Assembly (NCBI RefSeq): GCF_013868415.1
Contig: NZ_JACEMT010000031.1
Location: 30,737-94,736 of the forward strand
DNA: 64,000 nt
Origin: Marinobacterium marinum
GTDB taxonomy: Bacteria; Pseudomonadota; Gammaproteobacteria; Pseudomonadales; Balneatricaceae
Direction: 5' to 3'
The notes under the pieces: generated by a model
Seen by the model: only the letters and a program-made list of their open reading frames with translations
The model's database searches: none
Told to the model about the DNA's origin: nothing
In this document: piece by piece, positions 1 to 9,954 of the stretch
Layout: every line of letters begins with the position of its first letter
Position numbering within the stretch: the first letter of the stretch is position 1
Position numbers and translations under genes: made by a program

Positions 1-411
1 ATCACGCGCTTCGCCATCGCCCCCAGGCGCGCCATCACTGCCCAAAGACATCAGGTCATAATCACCATGCTGTCCCGGAAAACGATATTCATACCCCTGA
101 TTCCAAGGATCAACCGGCACTTTACGCTTTTTCAGATAAGGGCCATTCCAGCCAGTCGCACCCGTCGGCTGTTGAATCAAGGCCTGAAGTCCTTGCTCGG
201 TTGTTGGAAAACGACCAACATCCAGCTTGTACATCTCGAGCGCCTGCTCAAAATCGCCAATCTGAACTTTCGCCGTATCACTCTTGGCGCCTCCCAACTG
301 ATTCAGAACCCTGGGCCCCACAATACCGGCCAAAAGCGCCAGAATCGCCAACACCACCAAAAGTTCTACCAGAGTAAAGCCTCGCTCCGAGCGTTTCTGC
401 TTCAATAACAT
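1..411 (-). CDS. gspG: Type II secretion major pseudopilin GspG, 3' end beyond the window
   Basis: Partial gene; the first 137 codons are seen and the C-terminus lies outside the window. The protein starts with a short basic leader ending in Gly11, followed by FTLVELLVV. This is a class III prepilin cleavage and methylation site with Glu at +5 of the mature protein, and it begins a hydrophobic N-terminal helix. The later segment with TTEQGLQAL and GPYLKK is typical of GspG/XcpT, the main subunit of the periplasmic pseudopilus that pushes substrates through the type II secretin. The ATG at 411 lies 24 bases after the gspF stop, so it belongs to the same operon. Family identity is firm. Confidence 0.95.
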   Translation of the reverse strand, partial: MLLKQKRSERGFTLVELLVVLAILALLAGIVGPRVLNQLGGAKSDTAKVQIGDFEQALEMYKLDVGRFPTTEQGLQALIQQPTGATGWNGPYLKKRKVPVDPWNQGYEYRFPGQHGDYDLMSLGSDGAPGGDGEARD

Positions 412-435
412 GTATCTACACCTGTTCAATTATGT

Positions 436-1665
436 TTATCCCGCCAAACTGTTCACAGACAAAATGCCCATCAAGATGGACAGAATAATCAATGCAATAA
501 CTCCGCCCATGATCAAAATCAACACGGGTTCGAGCAGGGTCAGTCCACGCTTCACCTGAGTCTGAACCTCTTGATCATAGACATCCGCCACTTCAGAGAG
601 CATCTCCCCAAGCTGGCCCGATTCTTCTCCCACTCGCACCATCTGAATAATCATCGGTGTTGCAAAACGGCTTTCCTGCAAGCTTTTGGAAACACGAGTC
701 CCCGACTTCACGGCTGACTCCAAAGAAGAAAATTCCTGTTTTATCTGGGAGTTTCCAATGGTTGCAACCGCAATTTTCAATGCATCCACCAAAGACACCC
801 CATTATTGAGCAAAGTTCCCAGCGTCCGTGAGAAACGCCCTATTTCATATTTCAATTGGATCGCTCCCAGCACAGGTGCTCCGAGCATAAACTTATCCAG
901 CTTCAGCTTCCCCGCAGGCGTAGCAACAGACCTTCGCACCCAGTGATATACAGCCACACAAAGCAGTACCATCAGCCACCACCAGGCCTTGACCACATCC
1001 CCTAGCGCTATAACAAAACTGGTCATTACCGGCAGTGCATCCCCCATATCCGAAAAAAGAGATTCGAACTGAGGCACAACGAAACCCAGCATAACGGCAA
1101 TCGCCAGTACAGCCACAACCAGTAGAATAGCCGGATAAATCAGTGCGGAAATGATCGTTGACCTGACTTCCCTACCACGCTGCAGGTGCTCACCCAGAGC
1201 TCGCATAATGCCGGCCAGATCTCCGCTTGCCTCTCCGGCTCGCACCATATTGATGTAAAAGTCATCAAACATGTCTCCTTCCGACTCGAACCCGTGACTC
1301 AGGCGTTTCCCGGACTTGACCATTTCCAGTAACCGGGTGTAAAGCTCGGCACATGCCTGCTTGCTGGCCATTTCAGCCTGTACCTTCAACGCCCGATCAA
1401 CCGGCAGCCCGGCTTTCAGCAACACGGCCAATTCACTGGTAAACGACAACAGGTCATTTCTGTTCATCGCTCCCTTTCTGGCCTTGACAGGAGAGGAAGC
1501 CACACTGGACGAAGCAATCCCCGCTGCCGGCTCTGCCGACACCTCTATGGGTATAAGTCCCTGCCCTCGCAACTGTCGCATGGCAGCATCTTGACTGGCC
1601 GCAGTGATAACACCCGACACGACTGACCCGCTCTTTCCGGCTGCAGAGTACTGAAATTGTGGCAT
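436..1665 (-). CDS. gspF: Type II secretion inner-membrane platform protein GspF
   Basis: 409 residues from the ATG at 1665 (protein start MPQFQYSA). A TTG eight codons upstream is also open, but family members begin near MPxFxY. There are two tandem T2SSF domains (about residues 65-190 and 270-395), each followed by strong membrane segments, including a hydrophobic C-terminal helix rich in Ile, Leu and Gly. The motifs GEASGDL and GEESGQL mark the two repeats. GspF is the polytopic platform that links the GspE ATPase to pseudopilus assembly. It lies between gspE (gap about 36 bases) and gspG in the standard E-F-G order. Confidence 0.95.
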   Translation of the reverse strand: MPQFQYSAAGKSGSVVSGVITAASQDAAMRQLRGQGLIPIEVSAEPAAGIASSSVASSPVKARKGAMNRNDLLSFTSELAVLLKAGLPVDRALKVQAEMASKQACAELYTRLLEMVKSGKRLSHGFESEGDMFDDFYINMVRAGEASGDLAGIMRALGEHLQRGREVRSTIISALIYPAILLVVAVLAIAVMLGFVVPQFESLFSDMGDALPVMTSFVIALGDVVKAWWWLMVLLCVAVYHWVRRSVATPAGKLKLDKFMLGAPVLGAIQLKYEIGRFSRTLGTLLNNGVSLVDALKIAVATIGNSQIKQEFSSLESAVKSGTRVSKSLQESRFATPMIIQMVRVGEESGQLGEMLSEVADVYDQEVQTQVKRGLTLLEPVLILIMGGVIALIILSILMGILSVNSLAG

Positions 1666-1701
1666 TGTCAGCTTAAGCCAAACGCACAAAATAAATTGAA
1701 T

Positions 1702-3384
1702 TTATACACCATCATCACCGTCTTGATCCTGAGTAATACGCAACAATTCCTCCAGCGAAGTCTCACCTGCCGCCACTTTTCTCAAACCGTCCTCATACAA
1801 TGTATGCATACCCTTGCGACAGGCCAATTCATGCAACTCACTGACACCCGCGCCCGATTGTATGGCTTTCTGCACATCCGAATCCAGCACGAAGAGTTCA
1901 TGAATCGCCGTACGTCCCGAATATCCTGTATATTTGCAGGCTTCACAGCCGTTGGCGTTGAAAATCTGCGCCGCCCCATCGCCAAGCCACCGCTCCAGCC
2001 CTGTATCCCGTGCAACACCCGCTTCAACTTCGACTTCGGTTTTGCAATGACTGCACAAGCGTCGCAACAACCTTTGCGCCAGGACGCCATTGACGGCAGC
2101 GGTCACCAGATAGCGCTCCACCCCCATATCTTCCAATCGCGTAATGGCGCCCGCAGCCGTATTGGTATGCAAGGTTGATAACACCAAATGCCCAGTCAAG
2201 GCTGACTGCACCGCAATTTGCGCCGTCTCGGTATCCCTCATTTCGCCGATCATGATGATATCCGGGTCCTGACGAAGAATTGAGCGCAGAGAACGAGCAA
2301 AGCTCAAGTCAATCTGAGATTGGACCTGTATCTGATTAATGCCATGCAGTTGATACTCAACAGGGTCTTCAACCGTGATAATTTTCAGCTTATCAGCATC
2401 CAAAGACGCAAGTGACGCATATAAGGTTGTGGTCTTACCCGAACCTGTAGGCCCCGTCAGCAATAGAACGCCATGAGGCTTGTGCAACAACTGAGTGTAT
2501 CGTTTTAACGTATCAGCACTGAACCCCATCTTACTTAGGCTCAAGTTGATGCTTTGCCGATCCAGAACACGCAGCACCAATCCCTCGCCATGAACAGTCG
2601 GTATCGATGATACACGCAAATCAATCTCTCGCCCCTTAACGCGCGTCATGATACGCCCATCTTGAGGCAGTCGGCGTTCGGCAATATCCATTTGCGCCAG
2701 TATCTTGATTCTGGAAACAATAGCCGCAGCCAGTGCGGACGCTGGTGCCTCATACTGTTCAATGACACCGTCAACTCGGTACCTCAGGTGCAAGCCGTCA
2801 TCAAACGGTTCCAAATGAATATCCGATGCCCCGTAATCAAGCGCTTGATGGATAATTTTGTTAACTGCCCGTATAACCGGCGCCTCACTGGCCAGGTCCT
2901 TCAAGTGCTCAATAAAAGCACCGCCGTCAATATCCTGAGCGACTTCATCCTCGGCTTCTGCCGTATCTGATGCCAGCGCCTTTTCCAACGCAGCCTGAAT
3001 ATCCGATTCAGCTCCAAGACGCAGCTCTACCGACAGCCCTGTCGCCAGCTCAAGCCCCTTGCGGATATAGTCGCTATGCGGCATTGCGGCGGAACAAACC
3101 AGCACTCCACCTGCATTTTTCAACAGGACAACATTATTGCTGGCCAAAAAATCAGACGACAGCCCATTCAGCCTGACGGGCTCTTCGGGATATTCTTCCG
3201 CGCTGACGACAGGCACATCCAATTGTTCACTGAGCGCTTCCAGCAGGTCCTTTTCCGACACCAGCCCGAGCTTCAGCAGCACCTGACCAATCAAGCCGCC
3301 CATTTCCTCCTGGGCAACCAGCGCCCGCTCGATATCGCGAGCACTCACCTTGCCTTTGGCGACAAGCATTTCACCTATTTTCAT
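1702..3384 (-). CDS. gspE: Type II secretion ATPase GspE
   Basis: 560 residues. The N-terminal GspE_N/MshEN-type region (about 1-150) binds the inner-membrane partner GspL. The C-terminal ATPase has Walker A GPTGSGKTTT near residue 315, an Asp box and a Walker B region around IMIGEMRD, and a CSHC...CEAC tetracysteine zinc site near residues 455-495, as in secretion-type GspE. It powers pseudopilus extension from the cytoplasmic face. Its ATG overlaps the stop of the upstream acyltransferase by ATGA, so the two are translationally coupled. gspC and gspD, often directly upstream in other genomes, are not here. Confidence 0.96.
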   Translation of the reverse strand: MKIGEMLVAKGKVSARDIERALVAQEEMGGLIGQVLLKLGLVSEKDLLEALSEQLDVPVVSAEEYPEEPVRLNGLSSDFLASNNVVLLKNAGGVLVCSAAMPHSDYIRKGLELATGLSVELRLGAESDIQAALEKALASDTAEAEDEVAQDIDGGAFIEHLKDLASEAPVIRAVNKIIHQALDYGASDIHLEPFDDGLHLRYRVDGVIEQYEAPASALAAAIVSRIKILAQMDIAERRLPQDGRIMTRVKGREIDLRVSSIPTVHGEGLVLRVLDRQSINLSLSKMGFSADTLKRYTQLLHKPHGVLLLTGPTGSGKTTTLYASLASLDADKLKIITVEDPVEYQLHGINQIQVQSQIDLSFARSLRSILRQDPDIIMIGEMRDTETAQIAVQSALTGHLVLSTLHTNTAAGAITRLEDMGVERYLVTAAVNGVLAQRLLRRLCSHCKTEVEVEAGVARDTGLERWLGDGAAQIFNANGCEACKYTGYSGRTAIHELFVLDSDVQKAIQSGAGVSELHELACRKGMHTLYEDGLRKVAAGETSLEELLRITQDQDGDDGV

Positions 3385-4523
3385 CCGACCTTACTCAACT
3401 GGAGGTTCAAATCTTTAACGTATCGAATACATGGTCTTTCAACCAGCCTGTAACTCAAATGCCCTGCAAGTACAGATGACAGCATTACCACCACCAACGC
3501 CAACAGACTCCCGTATACCCCTCGCCAAACATCCGGCCACAGCAACCCCATGCACATCAATATCGGCAAATGCCACAGATAAATACCAAAACTTATGTCT
3601 CCAAAATATACAAAAAGTTTCGATTTAACCCAGCAAAACCCTCTGGGTGGATCAAGCGTCAGGTACAGCATGACAGTCAAAAGGAATGCAACAAAAGAAT
3701 TCCAGAAAACAAGCAAAAAACTCCCATTCCAATAAAAATCGCCCACCACATCAAGCCAATACTGCATGGCAAAAATACTAAAAATAGTACAGCACAGAAT
3801 AACCGCCTTATTAATATCAGAAAACCTCACCCGCCATGTCGACATATAATAACCCGAAACAAAAGCAAAAATATTTCCAGGCAACGCATCTAAAATTGGC
3901 AAATGAACAAGGTAGTTATCACCTGAATATTTATTAAAAATATAAATCCTCCACAAGACGGTCACTAAAAGCGCAACAAAAAAAACAAAAAAACCACCCA
4001 TTTTTCTTTTAAAAAAGACAATAAACGGCAGCACCATATAAAAAGCCAATTCGATAGGAAGTGTCCACCAAACGCCATTCATTGGCTTGATAAAATCAGG
4101 TGGCAAATTAATCAAAAGAAGTGCATTCATCAGCAATTGATAGTAATCATAATCGTAAACAAGTCCATTTACATACAGCGACACCAAAACCAATATTGAA
4201 ATCTGCACCCATACAGCCGGATATATGCGGGCAAAGCGATTCCTGAAAAAATATAAAAGCTCGAGCCTGTCCATTTTAACAGCTTCCAGTTTCCCCCCTA
4301 AAAGGTATCCGGAAAGAACAAAAAAGATCGGCACCCCCAACCAACCAAAACTGATTTGCATCGCGAGATCCCACTGCCTTCCAAAAAAATCAAAATCAGA
4401 CATGACGTTCGCCATATCTGGAAAGAATTGAGACCAATGGAATAACAAAACGGCTATAGCGGCAAACCCTCTCCACCCATGTAAAGCAGGCTTAAAAACA
4501 TCATTATCAGAACTATTAACCAC
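3381..4523 (-). CDS. Membrane acyltransferase, acyltransferase 3 family
   Basis: 380 residues, with a GTG start at 4523. The N-terminus carries the family signature HGWRG followed by an Ala/Val/Leu-rich helix ending in FHW, which is the usual (D/H)GxRG...H pattern of acyltransferase 3 proteins. About ten hydrophobic segments follow. Relatives transfer acetyl or other acyl groups to sugars of surface polysaccharide or lipopolysaccharide; the substrate here is unknown. The gene is visibly AT-richer than its neighbours, with many A runs between 3900 and 4300, which suggests later acquisition. Its TGA overlaps the gspE ATG, so it now heads the gsp operon. Confidence 0.85.
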   Translation of the reverse strand: MVNSSDNDVFKPALHGWRGFAAIAVLLFHWSQFFPDMANVMSDFDFFGRQWDLAMQISFGWLGVPIFFVLSGYLLGGKLEAVKMDRLELLYFFRNRFARIYPAVWVQISILVLVSLYVNGLVYDYDYYQLLMNALLLINLPPDFIKPMNGVWWTLPIELAFYMVLPFIVFFKRKMGGFFVFFVALLVTVLWRIYIFNKYSGDNYLVHLPILDALPGNIFAFVSGYYMSTWRVRFSDINKAVILCCTIFSIFAMQYWLDVVGDFYWNGSFLLVFWNSFVAFLLTVMLYLTLDPPRGFCWVKSKLFVYFGDISFGIYLWHLPILMCMGLLWPDVWRGVYGSLLALVVVMLSSVLAGHLSYRLVERPCIRYVKDLNLQLSKVG

Positions 4524-4585
4524 CCAAAACCCCAGCCCTAAAGATCAAACATACGCTTTATAAAAAAACTAAATAAAATTCAATA

Positions 4586-4663
4586 TAAGCCTGAGAGCAC
4601 CGTCACAATAAGGCTTAAAAAACCAGAGTGCTAACTCTGAGGCCTCTTACATGAAAAGCACTC
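4586..4663 (-). promoter_or_regulatory. Possible attenuator-like leader of the acyltransferase/gsp operon
   Basis: On the minus strand a stem CAGAGT/ACTCTG (4634-4639 with 4624-4629, loop of 4) is followed directly by GTTTTTT, which looks like an intrinsic terminator 90-100 bases before the acyltransferase start. An alternative pairing joins GAGTGCT (complement of 4657-4663) to AGCACTC (complement of 4626-4632) and would exclude that stem. A third inverted repeat, AGGCTTA/TAAGCCT (4611-4617 and 4586-4592), follows. The repeats are seen in the sequence; a regulatory role is inference. No good promoter was found upstream on this strand. Confidence 0.35.
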
Positions 4664-4794
4664 TCGAGCCGAATACACAACAGCTCCTGCCAGAACCCGT
4701 TGTCCACATCAATAGACACTACCGGTTTGGCTCTCATTTCCAATCTGTTAATATGCCACGTTACTCTCATTTTTAACATGGGTCAGACTGTAGG

Positions 4795-7590
4795 ATGAGC
4801 TTATTCTGGATTCCGTTACTGCCATTGATCGGCACCCTGATTCCGCTGCTCAGTGGACGCTTCGGACGTAGTGCCTGCGCCCTGTTCACCGGGGTACTCC
4901 CCGCTATCGCGCTGGCGATCGTGTTTGGCCTGGCACCCCAGATTCTCGATGGTGCCACCCTGCAACAGAGCTATAGCTGGATACCGGCCATGGGGCTGGA
5001 TCTGTCGTTCCGAATGGATGGTCTGGCGCTGCTGTTCTGCATCCTGATTCTCGGTATTGGCCTGCTGGTTATTCTGTACGCACGCTATTACCTGTCCGAA
5101 CAGGATTCCATGCCCCGCTTCTATGCCTACCTGATCCTGTTCATGACAGCCATGGTTGGTATCGTCACCGCCAACAACCTGATCCAGCTGTGGCTGTTCT
5201 GGGAGTTGACCAGTATCAGCTCCTTTCTGCTGATCAGTTTCTGGAACCACAAAAGCGATGCCCGCAAGGGCGCACGCATGGCACTGACCGTTACCGGTGC
5301 CGGTGGCCTTGCGCTGCTGGCAGGACTGTTGCTGATCGCGCATATTGTCGGCAGCTACGACCTCGGTACGGTATTGGCCAGCGGAGATACCCTGCGTGAA
5401 CATGCCGCCTACCCGGTTGCACTGATCCTTGTACTGCTGGGTGCCTTTACCAAATCCGCCCAGTTTCCATTTCATTTCTGGCTGCCTCATGCCATGGCAG
5501 CCCCGACGCCGGTTAGTGCCTATCTGCACTCGGCCACCATGGTCAAGGCCGGTATTTTCCTGCTGGCCCGCTTTTATCCGGTCCTGTCCGGCACCGAACT
5601 CTGGTTCCTGATCGTCAGCCTGACCGGCCTTGCCACCCTGCTGCTGGGGGCCTATATCGCCCTGTTCAAGCATGACCTCAAGGGGCTGCTGGCCTATTCC
5701 ACCGTCAGCCACCTGGGGCTGATCACCCTGCTTCTGGGCATGGATACCCAGTTGGCGGCCGTTGCCGCGATCTTCCATATCATCAACCACGCAACCTTCA
5801 AGGCTTCCCTGTTCATGGCAGCCGGGATTATCGACCACGAATCCGGCTCCCGTGATATGCGCAAATTGAATGGCCTTTGGAAGTACATGCCTCATACCGC
5901 AACGCTGGCGATGGTAGCTGCAGCCTCCATGGCAGGTGTGCCGCTGCTGAACGGCTTCCTGTCCAAGGAAATGTTCTTTGCCGAAACCCTGCACCAGGTC
6001 GCACTGGGGTCCCTGTCATGGATGGTGCCTGTACTGGCGACACTGGGCAGTGTGTTTTCCGTGGCCTATTCCACCCGCTTTATTCACGACGTGTTTTTCA
6101 ACGGTGAGCCGATCGACCTGCCCAAAACACCGCACGAAGCGCCGCGTTACATGCGTATCCCGGTCGAAATACTGGTCACGCTCTGTTTGCTGGTCGGTAT
6201 TTTCCCGAGCTTTATCGTTGGCGGCCTGCTGGCATCCGCATCTTCAGCCGTACTGGCCGGAAGCCTGCCGGAATACAGCCTGTCGATCTGGCACGGTTTC
6301 AACCTGCCCCTGCTGATGAGTCTGATCGCCATGCTCGGCGGCCTGATGGTGTACTACAACCGTCGCCATCTGTACCACTTCCAGGCCCAGTTCCCTGAAA
6401 CGGACGCCAAACTGGTCTTCGAGCGCCTGATCCAGTCACTGGTAGCCGGTGCGACCCGCATGCACAAGTTCTTCGAAAACGGTTCGCTGCAGCGCTATAT
6501 GCTGCTGTTGCTGCTGTTCGCACTTGTACTGACTGCCGGTCCCTTGATGGACTTGAACACCACGGCCGGGCTCCGCCCGCACCTGCCCATTGATGCTGTG
6601 GAAATGACTGCCGCCCTGTTGCTCTGCCTCAGCGCACTGGCAACCATGATATGGCATCGCAAGCGAATGGTTGCCTTGCTGACTCTGTCGGTAGTGGGAC
6701 TGATCGTTTCGATCGCCTTTGCCCGTTTCTCGGCCCCCGACCTGGCACTGACCCAGTTGTCGGTCGAGGTCGTGACCGTCATCCTGCTGATGCTGGCACT
6801 GTTCTTCCTGCCGCAAAAAACGCCCAAGGAATCCTCCCCACGCCGTGTGGTACGTGACCTGGGTATTGCTGCCATCATCGGCGGCATCATCGGCACCATC
6901 AACTATGCCCTGATGACCCGTCCGCTGGAGAGCATCTCCGACTTTTTCCTGGCCAACAGCAAGACCGGTGGCGGCGGTACCAACGTGGTCAACGTGATTC
7001 TGGTCGACTTCCGTGGCTTCGATACCCTGGGCGAAATCACCGTGCTGGGCATTGCGGCCCTGGGCATTTACAAGCTGATTGCCCGAATGCGCCTGTTCAT
7101 GCCGGCCGGAGACGAGAATGGCCGCCCCTGGGCACGCGATCGCCACCCGGTCATGCTGGCGGTGATTTCACAAAGCCTGTTGCCACTGGCGTTACTGGTC
7201 TCCGTCTACATTTTCCTGCGCGGCCACAACCTGCCCGGCGGTGGCTTCATCGCTGGTCTGGTGACATCTGTGGCGCTGGTCCAGCAGTATGTAGCGCACG
7301 GGGTGGACTGGATCAAGACGCGTCTGAAGATCGATTACCAATGGCTGATTGCCAGCGGGGTGCTGATCGCCTCCCTGACCGGGCTCGGCAGCTGGGCATT
7401 CGGCCGCCCCTTCCTGACCTCATGGTTCGATCATTTCCATCTGCCCTGGATTGGCGAATTCGAACTGGCCAGCGCCATGCTGTTCGACCTGGGTGTCTAT
7501 CTGACCGTGGTCGGGGCGACCCTGCTGATTCTTGCCAACCTGGGCAAACTCACTACCAACCATCGTGCTACTCAGCCGGAGTCTGAATAA
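4795..7590 (+). CDS. mrpA: Mrp-type Na+/H+ antiporter subunit A fused to subunit B domain
   Basis: 931 residues, polytopic. The NuoL-like core carries the conserved Glu137 in LWLFWE and Lys220 in [11 protein letters not shown], the proton-path residues of the MrpA/NuoL family. The region around 690-790 resembles the MrpA C-terminal extension. The last roughly 140 residues, from about [11 protein letters not shown] through [12 protein letters not shown], match MnhB/MrpB. No separate mrpB exists, so this is the fused AB form seen in many proteobacteria. It belongs to a membrane complex that exchanges cytoplasmic Na+ for external H+ in pH and salt homeostasis. The ATG at 4795 follows only a weak AGG. 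Its stop overlaps the mrpC start by one base (TAATG). Confidence 0.95.
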   Translation: MSLFWIPLLPLIGTLIPLLSGRFGRSACALFTGVLPAIALAIVFGLAPQILDGATLQQSYSWIPAMGLDLSFRMDGLALLFCILILGIGLLVILYARYYLSEQDSMPRFYAYLILFMTAMVGIVTANNLIQLWLFWELTSISSFLLISFWNHKSDARKGARMALTVTGAGGLALLAGLLLIAHIVGSYDLGTVLASGDTLREHAAYPVALILVLLGAFTKSAQFPFHFWLPHAMAAPTPVSAYLHSATMVKAGIFLLARFYPVLSGTELWFLIVSLTGLATLLLGAYIALFKHDLKGLLAYSTVSHLGLITLLLGMDTQLAAVAAIFHIINHATFKASLFMAAGIIDHESGSRDMRKLNGLWKYMPHTATLAMVAAASMAGVPLLNGFLSKEMFFAETLHQVALGSLSWMVPVLATLGSVFSVAYSTRFIHDVFFNGEPIDLPKTPHEAPRYMRIPVEILVTLCLLVGIFPSFIVGGLLASASSAVLAGSLPEYSLSIWHGFNLPLLMSLIAMLGGLMVYYNRRHLYHFQAQFPETDAKLVFERLIQSLVAGATRMHKFFENGSLQRYMLLLLLFALVLTAGPLMDLNTTAGLRPHLPIDAVEMTAALLLCLSALATMIWHRKRMVALLTLSVVGLIVSIAFARFSAPDLALTQLSVEVVTVILLMLALFFLPQKTPKESSPRRVVRDLGIAAIIGGIIGTINYALMTRPLESISDFFLANSKTGGGGTNVVNVILVDFRGFDTLGEITVLGIAALGIYKLIARMRLFMPAGDENGRPWARDRHPVMLAVISQSLLPLALLVSVYIFLRGHNLPGGGFIAGLVTSVALVQQYVAHGVDWIKTRLKIDYQWLIASGVLIASLTGLGSWAFGRPFLTSWFDHFHLPWIGEFELASAMLFDLGVYLTVVGATLLILANLGKLTTNHRATQPESE

Positions 7591-7955
7591 TGGAAGCTGT
7601 TTACGCCGCCTGTGTCGGTCTGCTCACCTTCTCGGGCATATTCCTCTGCCTGCGGGGACGCACCTTTCCAGTCGTACTGGGACTGACGCTGCTGTCTTAC
7701 GCAGTCAACCTGTTCCTGTTTTCCAGCGGCCGTCTAAAGCTTGAAGGCGCGGCCATTCTGGGCACCTCATTCAGCTACACGGACCCGCTGCCCCAGGCGC
7801 TGGTCCTGACCGCTATCGTAATCGGCTTCGCCATGACCGCGTTCATTGTCATTCTGGCCATGCGTGCCCGAGCCGACCTGGGCAACGATCATGTGGATGG
7901 CCGTCTGCCGCCTCAGCCTGCCGTGAAACCGCGTCGCAAGAAGGAGCACGCATGA
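7590..7955 (+). CDS. mrpC: Mrp Na+/H+ antiporter subunit C (NuoK-like)
   Basis: 121 residues with three membrane helices in the NuoK/MnhC pattern. The region around TDPLPQALVLTAIVIGFA is the most conserved part of this family. The C-terminus is short, basic and cytoplasmic. It lies second in the mrp operon, with overlapping stop/start junctions on both sides (TAATG with mrpA, ATGA with mrpD), as expected for subunits made in fixed proportion. Length and order match MrpC/PhaC. Confidence 0.95.
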   Translation: MEAVYAACVGLLTFSGIFLCLRGRTFPVVLGLTLLSYAVNLFLFSSGRLKLEGAAILGTSFSYTDPLPQALVLTAIVIGFAMTAFIVILAMRARADLGNDHVDGRLPPQPAVKPRRKKEHA

Positions 7956-9463
7956 GCGAACACCTTCCTCTTCTGCCCATTCTGCTGCCCTTGATCGGCG
8001 GTTTGCTGCTGCTGTTGCCGCCACTGGCCAGCACGCTGGAGCGGCAACGTTTCGGTGCCCTGAGCATTGCCACCCTGACCTTGCTCAGCAGTATTCTGTT
8101 GCTGCAGCAAAGCGCAGCCGAGGGCATTCAGTTGTACGTGCTGGGCGACTGGCAACCTCCTTACGGTATCGTACTGGTAGCCGACCGCCTCTCCACGCTG
8201 CTGATTACGCTGACTTCTCTGCTGGGACTTGCATCTCTGCTGTATGCCTGTGCCGGCGACGACCGTACCGGCGCCTATTTCTATCCGCTGGTTCTGCTAC
8301 AGGTCATGGGCATCAACGGTGCCTTTCTGACCGGTGATATTTTTAACCTGTTCGTTTTTTTCGAAGTACTGCTGATCGCGTCCTATGCCCTGCTGATTCA
8401 TGGCGGCGGCAAGCAGAAAACCCAGGCCGGGTTCCATTACGTGGCCCTGAACCTGGTCGGCTCAAGCCTGTTTCTGTTTGCTCTGGGCATCCTCTACGGT
8501 ACTCTCGGCACCCTGAATATCGCGGACATGTCCACCAAAGTCGCCGCCCTGTCCGAGGGCGAGAAGGTACTGGCCAAGGCCGGCGGGCTGCTGCTGCTGG
8601 CCGTTTTTGGCCTGAAGGCTGCCATGCTGCCTTTGCACTTCTGGCTGACACGTACCTATGCCTCCGCCAGCGCCCCCGTCGCGGCACTGTTCGCCATCAT
8701 GACCAAGGTGGGCATTTACAGCATCTACCGTGTGCATACGGTGATTTTCGGCGCCAATGCCGGTGATCTGGCCTTTATCGCCCAGCCCTGGATCTGGCCA
8801 TTGGCACTGTTGACACTGTTGGCCGGCAGCATCGGAGCCCTGGCCAGCCCCAACCTGCGTGAACTGACCGCCAATCTGGTAATCGTATCCGTTGGCACCC
8901 TGCTGATTTCGGTCGCACTGCAAAATGAAGAAGCAACCTCTGCCGGGCTCTTCTATCTGGTACACAGCACACTGGTCTGCGCGGCATTGTTCATGGTGGC
9001 CGATCTGATCAGTCATCAGCGCGGCAAGGCGGGTGACCGTTTTGTCATGTCACGCAAGGTGCGTCAGCCCATACTGCTGGGCAGTATGTTCCTGATCGCG
9101 GCACTGGCCGTTGCAGGGATTCCCCCGTTTTCAGGCTTTGTCGGCAAGGTTCTGCTGTTGCAGGCAGCTCAGAACGCCGCCGAAATGTTCTGGGCCTGGC
9201 CCGGAATTCTGCTCAGCAGCCTGGTAACCATCATCGCGCTTTCTCGCAGTGGCACCACGCTGTTCTGGCGCCGCAGCAACGACAAGTCTCAGGCCGATCC
9301 CGCTTCTCGCTGGCAGGTCGCCGCGATAGTACTGTTGTTGCTTGGTGCACCGCTCCTGGTCGTGCTGGGAGGCCCGATCACCGAGTACACGGCTGCTGCC
9401 GCCCAACAGTTGCACCAGGTACCGGACTCGCTCCATCTGCTGCTGCCGGGAGGTGAATCATGA
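7952..9463 (+). CDS. mrpD: Mrp Na+/H+ antiporter subunit D (NuoM/N-like)
   Basis: 503 residues, about 14 membrane helices, proton-conducting membrane transporter family. The key Glu138 in FNLFVFFEV and Lys222 in GLKAAMLPLHFW are present, so the subunit looks functional. MrpD forms the second antiporter-like channel of the complex next to MrpA. The start overlaps mrpC (ATGA), preceded by a good AAGGAG ribosome site, and the stop overlaps mrpE (ATGA). Confidence 0.96.
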   Translation: MSEHLPLLPILLPLIGGLLLLLPPLASTLERQRFGALSIATLTLLSSILLLQQSAAEGIQLYVLGDWQPPYGIVLVADRLSTLLITLTSLLGLASLLYACAGDDRTGAYFYPLVLLQVMGINGAFLTGDIFNLFVFFEVLLIASYALLIHGGGKQKTQAGFHYVALNLVGSSLFLFALGILYGTLGTLNIADMSTKVAALSEGEKVLAKAGGLLLLAVFGLKAAMLPLHFWLTRTYASASAPVAALFAIMTKVGIYSIYRVHTVIFGANAGDLAFIAQPWIWPLALLTLLAGSIGALASPNLRELTANLVIVSVGTLLISVALQNEEATSAGLFYLVHSTLVCAALFMVADLISHQRGKAGDRFVMSRKVRQPILLGSMFLIAALAVAGIPPFSGFVGKVLLLQAAQNAAEMFWAWPGILLSSLVTIIALSRSGTTLFWRRSNDKSQADPASRWQVAAIVLLLLGAPLLVVLGGPITEYTAAAAQQLHQVPDSLHLLLPGGES

Positions 9464-9954
9464 AACGTTTTCGCTGGCTGCCCATGCCGGTCCACAGCGT
9501 TCTGCTGTTTGTCGTCTGGCTGCTGCTGAACAACACACTCGCACCGGGACACCTGGTACTGGGCGCTTTTTTGGCCCTCGCCATCCCGCTGCTCTGCGCA
9601 CCACTGCAAACACCCCAGCCGATCGTACACCGACCGCTGCTGGCGATTCGCTATGCCTTCCGTGTACTGGGTGATATCGTGGTCGCCAATATTGAAGTGG
9701 CACTGCTGGTTATGGGGCCGATGCGCAAACTCCGGCCGTCCTTCGTCGCCGTCCCGCTGGATATCACCTCTGATCTGCCGCTGACCGTGCTGGCCAGTAC
9801 CGTTTCGCTGACACCGGGAACCGTCAGCGCCGAACTGTCCGATGACCAGCGCTGGCTCTATGTTCACGCACTCCATCTGACCGACGAACAGGCACTGATC
9901 GAGACCATCAAAACCCGTTACGAAGCCCCTTTGAAGGAGATCTTCGCATGCTGA
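9460..9954 (+). CDS. mrpE: Mrp Na+/H+ antiporter subunit E
   Basis: 164 residues: two N-terminal membrane segments (around LLFVVWLLLNN and LVLGAFLALAIPLL), then the soluble MNHE domain with the SLTPGTVSAEL signature and a C-terminal LYVHALH stretch. MrpE is a structural and assembly subunit of the Mrp complex. Its ATG overlaps the mrpD stop by ATGA and its end overlaps mrpF by 7 bases, so it is tightly coupled in the operon. Confidence 0.95.
   Translation: MKRFRWLPMPVHSVLLFVVWLLLNNTLAPGHLVLGAFLALAIPLLCAPLQTPQPIVHRPLLAIRYAFRVLGDIVVANIEVALLVMGPMRKLRPSFVAVPLDITSDLPLTVLASTVSLTPGTVSAELSDDQRWLYVHALHLTDEQALIETIKTRYEAPLKEIFAC

Noticed and set aside
4816..5994. 392-codon open frame on the minus strand, opposite mrpA
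   Set aside because: Rich in Gln, Gly and His with no recognisable domain; it is the antisense of a clear membrane protein gene with strong codon bias.
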